DNA from: Methylobacteriaceae bacterium
GTDB lineage: Bacteria; Pseudomonadota; Alphaproteobacteria; Rhizobiales; Beijerinckiaceae
DNA length: 9,418 bases
Direction: 5' to 3'
Assembly (NCBI GenBank): GCA_019247255.1
Contig: JAFAPJ010000416.1
Coordinates: 1-9,418 of the forward strand
Both the position numbers and the translations under genes were made by a program. Each line of letters starts with the position of its first letter. Position 1 is the stretch's first letter. The notes under the pieces are model-generated. The model was not told the origin of the DNA, did not search any database, and saw nothing but the letters and a program-made list of their open reading frames with translations. Below are positions 1 to 5,768 of the stretch, piece after piece.

Positions 1-817
1 TCCGCAGCGCGCCCTGACGGTCGCGGCCGAGGGCGGCTTCGACGTCTTCCTGATCAGCCTGTCCTTGCAGGATTTCGACGGCTTGCGCCTGTGCAGCCAG
101 CTCCGCTCGCTCGAGCGGACCAAGAACGCCGCTGTCATCCTCATCGCCGACATGGACGACAAGCCGCGCATCCTGCGCGGGCTCGACATCGGCGCGCACG
201 ACTTCATCCTGCGGCCGGTCGACCGCAACGAGCTCCTGGCCCGCGTGCGCACCCAGGTTCGCCGCAAGCGCTACGCCGAGCGGCTGCGCGACAGCGTGCA
301 GGTCTCGATGGAGGCCGCCGTCACGGACGGGCTCACGGGGCTGCACAACCGCCGCTATCTCGACCAGCACCTCGCGACCCTGTTCGAGGAGACCCGGCGG
401 CGCGGGAGCGAGCTTGCCGTGCTTCTCCTCGACATCGACCGCTTCAAGTCGATCAACGACACCTGCGGGCACGATGCGGGCGACGAGGTTCTCAAGGAAT
501 TCGCCCACCGCATCCGCGCCATGACGCGCGGCATCGATCTCGTGGCCCGCTACGGCGGCGAGGAGGTCGTGGTCGTGATTCCCGACGCCTCGCTCGAGGA
601 GGCGCGGTTCATCGCCGAGCGGATCCGGGAAAAGGTGGGCGTCCTGCCCTTCGCGGTGAACCGGCGTACCCGCCATCTCGGCGTGACGGTCTCGATCGGG
701 GTCGCGGCGCGGGAGGGCGGGGACAGCTCGCCCCTCGAGATGCTGAAGCGCGCGGACGCGGCGCTCTACCAGGCGAAGGGCGACGGGCGGAACCGCGTGG
801 TGGCCCGCGCCGCCTGA
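1..817 (+). CDS. pleD: PleD-type response regulator diguanylate cyclase, 3' part (5' end outside window)
   Basis: Makes cyclic di-GMP from two GTP; in alphaproteobacteria PleD is the DivJ/DivK-linked cyclase that controls the swarmer-to-stalked or polar development programme. The visible frame starts with the codon at position 2. First comes most of a receiver domain (to about base 265): where the phosphoacceptor Asp should lie (FLIS, before SLQDFDG) there is Ser, and the usual Lys of the KP motif is Arg (LRPVD). This is what is expected of PleD's second, adaptor receiver; the phosphorylated first one must lie upstream. The GGDEF domain follows (about 320-800), with metal and GTP residues DIDRFK (431-448), ND and GHDAGD intact. 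The inhibitory c-di-GMP site RGID (527-538) is spaced five residues before the catalytic loop as in PleD. The loop reads GGEEV (554-568), not GGEEF. No second gene follows on this strand until position 2016. Family call is firm; the symbol rests on the domain layout. Confidence 0.9.
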   Translation, partial: PQRALTVAAEGGFDVFLISLSLQDFDGLRLCSQLRSLERTKNAAVILIADMDDKPRILRGLDIGAHDFILRPVDRNELLARVRTQVRRKRYAERLRDSVQVSMEAAVTDGLTGLHNRRYLDQHLATLFEETRRRGSELAVLLLDIDRFKSINDTCGHDAGDEVLKEFAHRIRAMTRGIDLVARYGGEEVVVVIPDASLEEARFIAERIREKVGVLPFAVNRRTRHLGVTVSIGVAAREGGDSSPLEMLKRADAALYQAKGDGRNRVVARAA

Positions 818-1014
818 GCGACGCAATCCCGAAGTCGAGCGGCGTCAACCACGCCCCTTAACCTTGACGAAGGATGAAGACGCCAAGTCGGCCCAAGTCG
901 TTTGAACGGCGGTCGCGATCCCGTATGGATGCGGGCGACCGGCGCCGTCTCGGCGGTGCTGGGCTCCATGCCCGTGATGCTCAGGTCCGCCGCATCTCCT
1001 GAGAATCAAGGGCA

Positions 1015-1064
1015 GGCCGGCTCGGGAGCGGTTCAAGCCTCCTCAGCGCCGCTCCCGGCCGGCC
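1015..1064. terminator. Long GC-rich inverted repeat between convergent genes, possible bidirectional terminator
   Basis: The arms CGGGAGCGG (1023-1031) and CCGCTCCCG (1049-1057) are perfectly complementary over 9 bp. They are extended by GGCCGG (1015-1020) and CCGGCC (1059-1064), with a 2/1-base asymmetric internal loop, giving about 15 paired bases around a 17-base loop. The repeat lies between the end of pleD (+) and the end of the small six-Cys gene (-), 15 bases after the latter's stop. There is no T-run on either side, so it is not a classical intrinsic terminator; a hairpin that ends or protects both convergent transcripts is the inference. The rest of 818-1079 shows no gene. Confidence 0.4.
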
Positions 1065-1079
1065 ACCTGGACGCTTCGC

Positions 1080-1334
1080 CTAGAAGCCGTCGACGGGCTC
1101 GTGAAAGCCCGCCTGCGAATCCTCGAGATGCACCCAGATGCCGGTGCGCAGGCATTGCTGGAAGCGCGGGCCGCAGCTCGCCGTGCAGCGATGCGCCCCG
1201 CCGAAATAGTAGCGCGCGACGCGCTCGGGCGTGCAGATCGCCTCGCAACGGTCGCGGTTCTCGCTGCAGCTCGCCGCCGGGGCGGCAGTGGCAGAGGCGG
1301 CGAGGGCGGCCGCGAGGAGGAAGGCTCGAAGCAT
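1080..1334 (-). CDS. Small secreted six-cysteine protein, function unknown
   Basis: Encodes 84 residues from the ATG at 1334. A second in-frame ATG at 1343 would add three residues, but 1334 has a GAG 9 bases upstream while 1343 has no spaced ribosome site. Residues 1-21 form a clear Sec signal peptide (MLRAF, then an Ala/Leu-rich core, ATAAPA), so the mature protein is about 63 residues in the periplasm or outside. The mature part contains six Cys at 23, 30, 34, 50, 54 and 61, in a mirror-symmetric spacing CX6CX3C-X15-CX3CX6C. This suggests two short helices tied by disulfides, formally like twin-CX3C helical hairpins. I do not recognise the family. It lies 157-166 bases downstream of the rhodanese gene on the same strand; a hairpin at 1357-1377 falls just before its start, so it may have its own transcript. 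Confidence 0.7.
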   Translation of the reverse strand: MLRAFLLAAALAASATAAPAASCSENRDRCEAICTPERVARYYFGGAHRCTASCGPRFQQCLRTGIWVHLEDSQAGFHEPVDGF

Positions 1335-1356
1335 CGTTGGCATCTCTGACGTCGCT

Positions 1357-1377
1357 GCCCGGATCCGATGATCGGGC
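1357..1377. repeat. Short imperfect hairpin in the gap upstream of the six-Cys gene
   Basis: GCCC (1357-1360) plus GATC (1362-1365) pair with GATC (1370-1373) plus GGGC (1374-1377), with one bulged G (1361) and a CGAT loop. It lies in the 157-base gap between the rhodanese stop and the six-Cys start codon at 1334. It could be a weak terminator for the rhodanese message (no T-run) or leader structure for the small gene. The octamer GATCCGAT within it recurs at 1398-1405, 36 bases away. No convincing promoter was seen in the gap. Confidence 0.25.
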
Positions 1378-1500
1378 GATGAGGTCAGCAATAGCTTGAT
1401 CCGATCGGCCCGCACCACCCCGGACCGCAACCTCCCGGCTGCGGCGCCGAGCTGAGCCCTGCGCGTCCGTGAGCTTGGACGAGCCTCGCGGTCCCGCCGC

Positions 1501-1938
1501 CTAATCCCGGCGGCCCGACGCGTCCGGCCTCGGGCTCTCGTCGTTCCCCTCGCGGGCAAGCGCGAAGCCTTCGTCGATCCAGCCGGTGATTCCGCCCGCC
1601 ATGATCTTGACGGGCCGGCCGAGCCGCGCGAGCCGGAGCGCGCCCCGTGCCGCGCCGTTGCAATGCGGTCCGGCGCAATACGTGACGAACACCGTGCCTT
1701 CCGGCCAGGCGGCCATGCGCGACGCGACGATCTTGCCGTGCGGCAGGTTGATCGCTCCCGGGACGTGGCCTTCGGCGAAGAGCGTCGGCGAGCGCACGTC
1801 AAGGATCACGAAGTCCGCACCCTGCCGCAACGAGTCGTGAACATCCCAGCAATCGGTCTCGAACCGGAGCTCGGCCGCGAAATGCGACTCGGCCTCCGCG
1901 GACGGCGCGGCGGGAATTTCGGTAACGGCTGTGGGCAT
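1501..1938 (-). CDS. Single-domain rhodanese-like sulfurtransferase
   Basis: Cytoplasmic protein of 145 residues with one rhodanese domain; such proteins carry sulfur as a persulfide on an active-site Cys and pass it to thiols or sulfur-trafficking partners. The DVR motif is at residues 47-49, followed by EGHVPGAINLP (56-66), the CH2A-like segment of the fold. The active-site loop is TYCAGPHCNGAAR, with Cys88 at the expected catalytic place after the hydrophobic strand and a second Cys at 93. After it come the usual helix and a GG-containing strand (KIMAGGITGW, 111-120). No signal peptide or membrane segment. The start at 1938 is supported by GAGG five bases upstream. It is divergent from the FtrA-like regulator with 77 bases between the starts; I recall rhodanese genes as frequent neighbours of ftrA, so it is the likely regulatory target. 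The natural substrate cannot be read from the sequence. Confidence 0.88.
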   Translation of the reverse strand: MPTAVTEIPAAPSAEAESHFAAELRFETDCWDVHDSLRQGADFVILDVRSPTLFAEGHVPGAINLPHGKIVASRMAAWPEGTVFVTYCAGPHCNGAARGALRLARLGRPVKIMAGGITGWIDEGFALAREGNDESPRPDASGRRD

Positions 1939-1978
1939 GCGCGCCTCGCTCTCCGGTCGGGCGGCGCAGGTATCGGGC

Positions 1979-1990
1979 TTCTTGCGAGAA
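1979..1990. promoter_or_regulatory. Candidate operator in the rhodanese/ftrA divergent region
   Basis: TTCTTGCGAGAA is a near-perfect 12-bp inverted repeat (arms TTCT/AGAA, one T:G pair inside). It sits almost exactly in the middle of the 77-base divergent promoter region (1939-2015). The position suits an operator for the adjacent AraC-family regulator or for a repressor acting on both genes. It is inferred from position and symmetry alone; no clean -35/-10 pair was found on either strand. Confidence 0.3.
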
Positions 1991-2015
1991 CGGACGAGTG
2001 GCAGGATCGCCCCTC

Positions 2016-3020
2016 ATGATCAAGATCACGCCAAGTTCCGGCGAGGCCGCTGCACCGACCGGACCGCTCGTCGTCGCGCTGGCCTACGACGGGCTGTGCA
2101 CGTTCGAGTTCGCGATCGCGGCCGAGATCTTCGGGTTGCCGAGGCCGGAAATGGGCGTCGGCTGGTACAGGTTCTCCGCTTGCGCGATCGAGCCGGGTCG
2201 CCTGCGCGCCCATGGCGGCCTCACCGTCGAGGTGGATGGCGGACCGGAGCTGATCGGCGAGGCCGACCTCGTCGTCGTGCCCGGCTGGAAGGGTGCAGAC
2301 GTCCCGGTGCCCGCGCCTTTGACGGAGGCGCTCCGCGCCGCGCATGCCCGCGGCGCCCGGCTCGCGTCGATCTGCTCCGGCGCCTTCGTTCTCGCGGCGA
2401 CCGGCCTTCTCGACGGCAAACGCGCCGCGACGCATTGGCGTTACGCTGACGCGTTGCGAAGCGCTTATCCGGCGATCGAGGTGGACGCGTCCGTCCTGTA
2501 TGTCGAGGAGAATCGGTTGCTGACCTCCGCGGGTTCTGCGGCCGGCATCGATCTCATGCTCCATGTGATCCGCGGCGAGTTCGGCGCCGAAGCGGCGAAT
2601 TCCGTCGCGCGCCGTCTCGTGGTGCAGCCGCACCGGAGCGGCGGGCAGGCGCAGTTCGTCGATCGGCCCGTTCCGCCGCGGCCTCGGAGTCGGCTGGGGC
2701 CGCTGCTCGATGACGTGCGTCGCGACCCGCAGCGCCGCTGGTCGGTGGCCGACATGGCGCGTGCGGCGGCCATGAGCGAGCGAAGCTTTCTGCGCCGTTT
2801 CATCGAAGCGACCGGGATGTCTCCGGGCGAGTGGGTGACGATCGTTCGGCTCGGCGAGGCCAAACGCCTGCTCGAGGCGACGGACCTGTCGATGGACGAG
2901 GTGGCGCGGCGGGCCGGCTTCGGCAGCGTCGGCGCGATGCGCCACCATTTCGCCCGGAGCGCGGGGGTCGCCCCTCGCGAATACCGACGCCGCTTTCGCC
3001 ATGCCGTGGCGACGACATGA
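2016..3020 (+). CDS. ftrA: FtrA-like transcriptional regulator (GATase1/DJ-1 domain + AraC DNA-binding domain)
   Basis: A 334-residue AraC/XylS-family regulator of the GlxA/FtrA type. Residues about 18-190 form a DJ-1/PfpI-like domain: LVVALAYDGLCTFEFAIAAE at the start, the nucleophile-elbow Cys120 in ASICSGAF, and the ATHW His140 that follows in this family. The domain is thought to sense a ligand rather than catalyse. Residues about 225-330 carry the two helix-turn-helix motifs of AraC: RWSVADMARAAAMSERSFLRR (241-261) and LSMDEVARRAGFGSVGAMRHHF (291-312), then the PREYRRRF ending. The ATG at 2016 has AGGA (2003-2006) nine bases upstream; a GTG at 1998 in the same frame would add six residues. 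Transcribed away from the rhodanese gene, which it probably activates. It ends 29 bases from the convergent small acidic gene, with no evident terminator between. The FtrA assignment over other GlxA-type regulators rests on similarity from memory and the rhodanese neighbour. Confidence 0.85.
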   Translation: MIKITPSSGEAAAPTGPLVVALAYDGLCTFEFAIAAEIFGLPRPEMGVGWYRFSACAIEPGRLRAHGGLTVEVDGGPELIGEADLVVVPGWKGADVPVPAPLTEALRAAHARGARLASICSGAFVLAATGLLDGKRAATHWRYADALRSAYPAIEVDASVLYVEENRLLTSAGSAAGIDLMLHVIRGEFGAEAANSVARRLVVQPHRSGGQAQFVDRPVPPRPRSRLGPLLDDVRRDPQRRWSVADMARAAAMSERSFLRRFIEATGMSPGEWVTIVRLGEAKRLLEATDLSMDEVARRAGFGSVGAMRHHFARSAGVAPREYRRRFRHAVATT

Positions 3021-3049
3021 TGCCAGCGGACGGGACGGCTGGCCTTACG

Positions 3050-3307
3050 TCACTGAACCATGGGGCCGTCGCGCGAGGCGGTCGCGACCTGCAGCGCTTC
3101 GGCCACGGCCTCGCTCAGCTCGACCAGGAGGCCGATCGGCACCGGGATGTCGACGCGCTGCCCCTCGCTCGTTTCGAGCTGCAGGAAAGCCAGGGCCTCG
3201 CCGATCGCGATCGCGGCAAGGTCGGTGCAGAGCGGCAGCTGGAACGGTCCCTCGCCCTCGAGCGGGATCTCGATCGGATCGAAGCCGGATCCGCGGTCGT
3301 CGTCCAT
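3050..3307 (-). CDS. Small acidic protein of unknown function
   Basis: An 85-residue, acidic, cytoplasmic protein with no signal peptide, membrane segment or recognisable motif. It starts MDDDRGSGFDPIEIPLEGEG, followed by an Ala/Leu-rich helix (TDLAAIAIGEALAFLQLE, 28-45), a hydrophilic turn, a short strand (VDIPVP) and a second amphipathic helix (LLVELSEAVAEALQVA). The overall pattern is helix, strand, helix. GAGGGG (bases 3315-3320 on the complement) lies seven bases before the start and supports both the start and the reality of the gene. It lies 46 bases beyond the rpmG terminator on the same strand, so it is either read through at a low level or has a promoter within those 46 bases. I do not recognise the family. 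Confidence 0.62.
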   Translation of the reverse strand: MDDDRGSGFDPIEIPLEGEGPFQLPLCTDLAAIAIGEALAFLQLETSEGQRVDIPVPIGLLVELSEAVAEALQVATASRDGPMVQ

Positions 3308-3353
3308 CCTGCCGCCCCTCGAGGAGATCTCATCCGTCCGGACGCGCCAACGA

Positions 3354-3377
3354 AAAACGCCCCGATTGGGGCGTTTT
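3354..3377 (-). terminator. Intrinsic (rho-independent) terminator of rpmG
   Basis: A perfect 10-bp stem, AAAACGCCCC (3354-3363) and GGGGCGTTTT (3368-3377), with a four-base loop. Read on the minus strand, a GC-rich stem is followed by five T's (complement of 3353-3357), starting 39 bases past the rpmG stop. The A/T flanks make it symmetric, so it would also work on the plus strand. This is the clearest terminator in the window. Confidence 0.88.
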
Positions 3378-3416
3378 GGCGATCACGTCATGATGGGCCG
3401 CCGGAGCGGCTCGCGC

Positions 3417-3584
3417 TCACTTGATCTTGGATTCCTTGAACTCGACGTGCTTGCGCGCGACCGGGTCGTACTTCTTGATCGACATCTTGTCGGTCATCGT
3501 GCGCGAGTTCTTCTTGGTTACGTAGAAATACCCGGTGTCGGCGGTCGACACGAGCTTGATCTTGATGGTGACGGCCTTGGCCAT
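3417..3584 (-). CDS. rpmG: 50S ribosomal protein L33
   Basis: A 55-residue basic protein, [20 protein letters not shown] at the start and FKESKIK at the end, the full usual length of bacterial L33. L33 sits near the E-site on the large ribosomal subunit. The core [15 protein letters not shown] and [15 protein letters not shown] is characteristic. There are no cysteines, so this is the zinc-independent (C-minus) form. The start is set by the conserved MAK and by GAGGTG (complement of 3592-3597) seven bases upstream. It lies 123 bases after gltX on the same strand and ends in a strong intrinsic terminator, so it is probably its own transcript or the end of a gltX-rpmG read-through. Confidence 0.97.
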   Translation of the reverse strand: MAKAVTIKIKLVSTADTGYFYVTKKNSRTMTDKMSIKKYDPVARKHVEFKESKIK

Positions 3585-3630
3585 GGTGGTCCACCTCGTC
3601 GGGCGCCCGGGTCACGCCCGAAACGCAAAT

Positions 3631-3648
3631 GGCCGGGCATGCCCGGCC
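3631..3648. repeat. Perfect 18-bp palindrome between gltX and rpmG
   Basis: GGCCGGGCATGCCCGGCC is its own reverse complement. It lies in the 123-base gap between the gltX stop (3708) and the rpmG start (3584), 47 bases upstream of the rpmG start codon. On the minus strand it is followed by ATTTGCGTTT, a poor T-rich tract. It may be a weak terminator or attenuator for gltX, a leader hairpin of the rpmG mRNA, or a protein-binding palindrome. Its function is not decidable from this copy alone. Confidence 0.4.
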
Positions 3649-3663
3649 GGAATCTCGAGCCTG

Positions 3664-3692
3664 TCCATGCCGCATCCGCCCGGGCCGGTCAA
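3664..3692 (-). promoter_or_regulatory. Tentative sigma-70-type promoter for rpmG
   Basis: On the minus strand TTGACC (complement of 3687-3692) is a good alphaproteobacterial -35 element. Seventeen bases later comes CATGGA (complement of 3664-3669), a weak -10. This would start transcription about 70 bases before the rpmG start, upstream of the 18-bp palindrome, which would then lie in the mRNA leader. The poor -10 keeps confidence low. Confidence 0.28.
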
Positions 3693-3707
3693 GGCGCGGG
3701 CGCCCGC

Positions 3708-5165
3708 TCAGCCCGCAGCCGAGAGGGCCGGGCGCGCCTCCGCGGACGCGGCCCGCGCCCGGATGCGGGCAAGGCATTCCGCCTGGCCGAGCACCGCCAT
3801 GACGTCGAAAAGACCGGGCGAGGTCGTGCGACCGGTCAGCGCCGCGCGAAGCGGCTGCGCCACCTGGCCGAGCTTGAAGCCGGCCCCCTCCGCGAAGCTG
3901 CGCACGACGGCCTCGATCTCGGGCGCCTCCCAGGGCGCGACCTCCGCGAGACCGGGCAGGATCCCCGCAAGCCTCGCCCGCGCCGCGCCGTCGAGCAGCG
4001 CCTCCGCCTTGCCGTCGAGCGCGGGCGGCGAGGGGCCATAGAGAAAAGACGCACTGTCAAGCACTTCGACGAGCGTCTTCGCACGCTCTTTCAGCCCCGG
4101 CATGGCCTGGACGAGCTTGGCGCGGAGCGCTGGATCGAAGCCTCGGCCGAGCCCGCGGGCCGGACCGAGGACCGGCAGCAAGCCCTCCAGCGCCGCCACG
4201 ATCTCCTCGTCCGGCGCCTCGCGCAGGTAATGGCCGTTCAGGTTCTCGAGCTTCGCGAAGTCGAACCGCGCCGGCGAGCGTCCGATCTGCGGCAGGTCGA
4301 AGGCCGCCACCATCTCGGCGTCGGAGAAGATCTCCTGGTTGCCGTAGCTCCAGCCGAGCCGGACGAGGTAGTTGCGCAAAGCGGCCGGCAGGTAGCCGAG
4401 CTCGCGATAGGCGTCGATCCCGAGCGCGCCGTGGCGCTTCGACAGCTTCGCGCCGTCCGGCCCGTGAATGAGCGGGATATGCGCCCATTCGGGCGTCTCC
4501 CAGCCGAGCGCGTCGTAGATCTGCGTCTGCCGGGCGGCGTTCGTCAGGTGGTCGTCGCCGCGGATCACATGCGTGACGCCCATGTCGTGATCGTCGACCA
4601 CGACCGCGAGCATGTAGGTCGGCGTGCCGTCCGAGCGCAGCAGGACGAGGTCGTCGAGATCCCGGTTCTGCCAGACGACCCGGCCCTGGACGTGGTCCTC
4701 GACAACCGTCTCGCCCTCGCCGGGCGCGCGCAGCCGGATTACGGGCTTCGCGCCCGCCGGCGCCTCGGCCGGGTCGCGGTCACGCCAGCGGCCGTCGTAG
4801 CGTGGCGGCCGGCCCTCACGCCGGGCCGTCTCGCGCATCTCCTCGAGCTCGCCTTGCGTCGCGTAGCAATGGTAGGCGCGGCCGGCGGCGAGCAGGCTCT
4901 CGGCCGCCTCGCGGTGCCGGGCGGCCCGGGCGAACTGGTAGACGACGTCACCGTCCCATTCGATGCCGAGCCAGGATAGCCCGTCCAGGATCGCGCCGAT
5001 CGCGGCCTCGGTCGAGCGCTCGCGGTCCGTGTCCTCGATGCGGAGCAGCATCCGGCCGCCGAGGTGGCGGGCGTAGAGCCAGTTGAAGAGGGCCGTGCGG
5101 GCGCCCCCGATATGGAGGAAGCCGGTCGGCGAGGGCGCGAAACGGGTGACGACGGGTCGTGACAT
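3708..5165 (-). CDS. gltX: Glutamyl-tRNA synthetase
   Basis: A class I aminoacyl-tRNA synthetase of 485 residues that charges tRNA-Glu with glutamate using ATP; in alphaproteobacteria the enzyme is often non-discriminating and also charges tRNA-Gln for the GatCAB amidation route. It shows the HIGH-type signature [20 protein letters not shown] (8-27), [10 protein letters not shown] (42-51), the [13 protein letters not shown] loop, [14 protein letters not shown] (200-213) and the KMSKS-type loop KLSKRHG (240-246). A C-terminal anticodon-binding region runs to about 470. In the catalytic insertion only one Cys (100) of the zinc site seen in some GluRS remains, so zinc is probably not bound. The length is normal for the family. 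The ATG at 5165 begins the conserved [10 protein letters not shown] strand directly, leaving little room for another start; no clear Shine-Dalgarno sequence is seen. The upstream gene on the same strand ends 79 bases away. Confidence 0.97.
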   Translation of the reverse strand: MSRPVVTRFAPSPTGFLHIGGARTALFNWLYARHLGGRMLLRIEDTDRERSTEAAIGAILDGLSWLGIEWDGDVVYQFARAARHREAAESLLAAGRAYHCYATQGELEEMRETARREGRPPRYDGRWRDRDPAEAPAGAKPVIRLRAPGEGETVVEDHVQGRVVWQNRDLDDLVLLRSDGTPTYMLAVVVDDHDMGVTHVIRGDDHLTNAARQTQIYDALGWETPEWAHIPLIHGPDGAKLSKRHGALGIDAYRELGYLPAALRNYLVRLGWSYGNQEIFSDAEMVAAFDLPQIGRSPARFDFAKLENLNGHYLREAPDEEIVAALEGLLPVLGPARGLGRGFDPALRAKLVQAMPGLKERAKTLVEVLDSASFLYGPSPPALDGKAEALLDGAARARLAGILPGLAEVAPWEAPEIEAVVRSFAEGAGFKLGQVAQPLRAALTGRTTSPGLFDVMAVLGQAECLARIRARAASAEARPALSAAG

Positions 5166-5181
5166 GCGAGGCCGGGAGAGC

Positions 5182-5196
5182 GACGGCCGCGCCGTC
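5182..5196. repeat. Short hairpin in the gltX leader
   Basis: GACGGC (5182-5187) and GCCGTC (5191-5196) form a perfect 6-bp stem with a three-base loop, 16 bases before the gltX start codon on the minus strand and within the 79-base gap after the YdhR-like gene. Without a T-run it is not a convincing terminator. It could affect gltX translation initiation, but short GC stems are common in DNA of this composition. Confidence 0.2.
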
Positions 5197-5244
5197 CGAA
5201 GCGGCGTCTAACATGGGTCGCGTCGCGCCGTTAGTGTAGTCCGC

Positions 5245-5655
5245 TCAGCGGCCGGGGATGACGGCCGCCGGAGGCTCGGCGTTGTCGAGCACGATCGGCA
5301 CGTCGAGATAAGTCACGCTCGCCGGCGCCCCGTAGGTGGCGACGATGCGCCGGCGCCAGCCCTCGTCGAACCAGCTCTCGGCGGCCGCCCGGCTCGCGAA
5401 CAGGTAGACGCCGCCGAACTCGGACGACCCGATCGTGAAGTACTTGCGCAGGAGGCCGGGAACGCGCCGGTATTCCGGCACGGACTTGCTCATGCCCGTC
5501 TCCAGCGCCGCGCGGGTCGCCTTCGCGGGCGTCGGGACCGCGACCAGGACCGCGACGGGCGGCTCGGCGGCCCAGGCCGAGGAGGCCGGACCGGTCAGGG
5601 CGGCGGCGAGGAGGCAGGTCGCCCCCGCAAGGAAGGTCATGGCAGGCAGGTGCAT
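5245..5655 (-). CDS. Exported YdhR-like (dimeric alpha/beta barrel) putative monooxygenase
   Basis: A 136-residue protein from the ATG at 5655, which has GGAG seven bases upstream. The frame is open further up to 5748, but that extension is Arg/Pro-rich and runs through the promoter region, so it is rejected. Residues 1-30 are a Sec signal peptide (MTFLAGATCLLAAALTG core, AWAA cleavage site). The mature domain (about 34-125) resembles the small ferredoxin-like barrels of the YdhR/antibiotic-biosynthesis-monooxygenase superfamily: a first beta strand VAVLVAVPTP, a helix TRAALETGMSKSVPEYRR, PGLLRKYFT, GGVYLFASRAAAESWF, then a final strand YLDVPIVLDN. The GxYLF-S-AAA-W arrangement matches YdhR. 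Enzymatic activity and substrate are unknown, and many family members have no proven reaction. Divergent from a LysR-type gene with 113 bases between starts, so it is probably regulated by that protein. Confidence 0.75.
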   Translation of the reverse strand: MHLPAMTFLAGATCLLAAALTGPASSAWAAEPPVAVLVAVPTPAKATRAALETGMSKSVPEYRRVPGLLRKYFTIGSSEFGGVYLFASRAAAESWFDEGWRRRIVATYGAPASVTYLDVPIVLDNAEPPAAVIPGR

Positions 5656-5732
5656 GGCTCGGCTCCGGTGAGGACGTCGCGACGGTGCCGCGGGCGAGAC
5701 CCGCCGCCAAGCTGCGAACGGGGCGAAGCCGC

Positions 5733-5749
5733 TTTGCCGATCGCGCAAA
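5733..5749. promoter_or_regulatory. LysR-type (T-N11-A) operator candidate
   Basis: TTTGC (5733-5737), seven bases, then GCAAA (5745-5749): a perfect 5-bp inverted repeat containing the T-N11-A core typical of LysR-family binding sites. It lies in the 113-base divergent region, 19 bases before the lysR GTG and 77 bases before the YdhR-like start. That position suits autorepression of lysR and activation of the divergent gene. Inferred from pattern and location. Confidence 0.5.
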
Positions 5750-5768
5750 ACGGCTAGGGTAGGCTCCC

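Noticed and set aside
841..855. GGCGT-CAACC-ACGCC hairpin as the pleD terminator
   Set aside because: The stem is only 5 bp and is followed by CCTTAACCTT, not a T-run; too weak to annotate.
864..892. TTGACG as a -35 promoter element after pleD
   Set aside because: No -10 element at the right spacing and no gene downstream on that strand before 2016.
902..1399. 165-codon open frame on the + strand over the six-Cys gene
   Set aside because: Composition is Arg/Ser/Pro-rich, no ribosome site or motif, and it is antisense to the signal-peptide-bearing small gene, which is the better reading.
1806..3002. 398-codon open frame on the - strand opposite ftrA
   Set aside because: Antisense to an intact GATase1/AraC protein and overlapping the rhodanese start; no recognisable motif.
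3060..4979. 639-codon open frame on the + strand opposite gltX
   Set aside because: It lies antisense to a complete, motif-intact gltX and is Arg/Pro/Ala-rich without domains; a typical stop-poor shadow frame in high-GC DNA.
5656..5748. N-terminal extension of the YdhR-like protein to 5748
   Set aside because: It would place Arg/Pro-rich residues ahead of the signal peptide and cover the divergent promoter; the start at 5655 has its own GGAG site.
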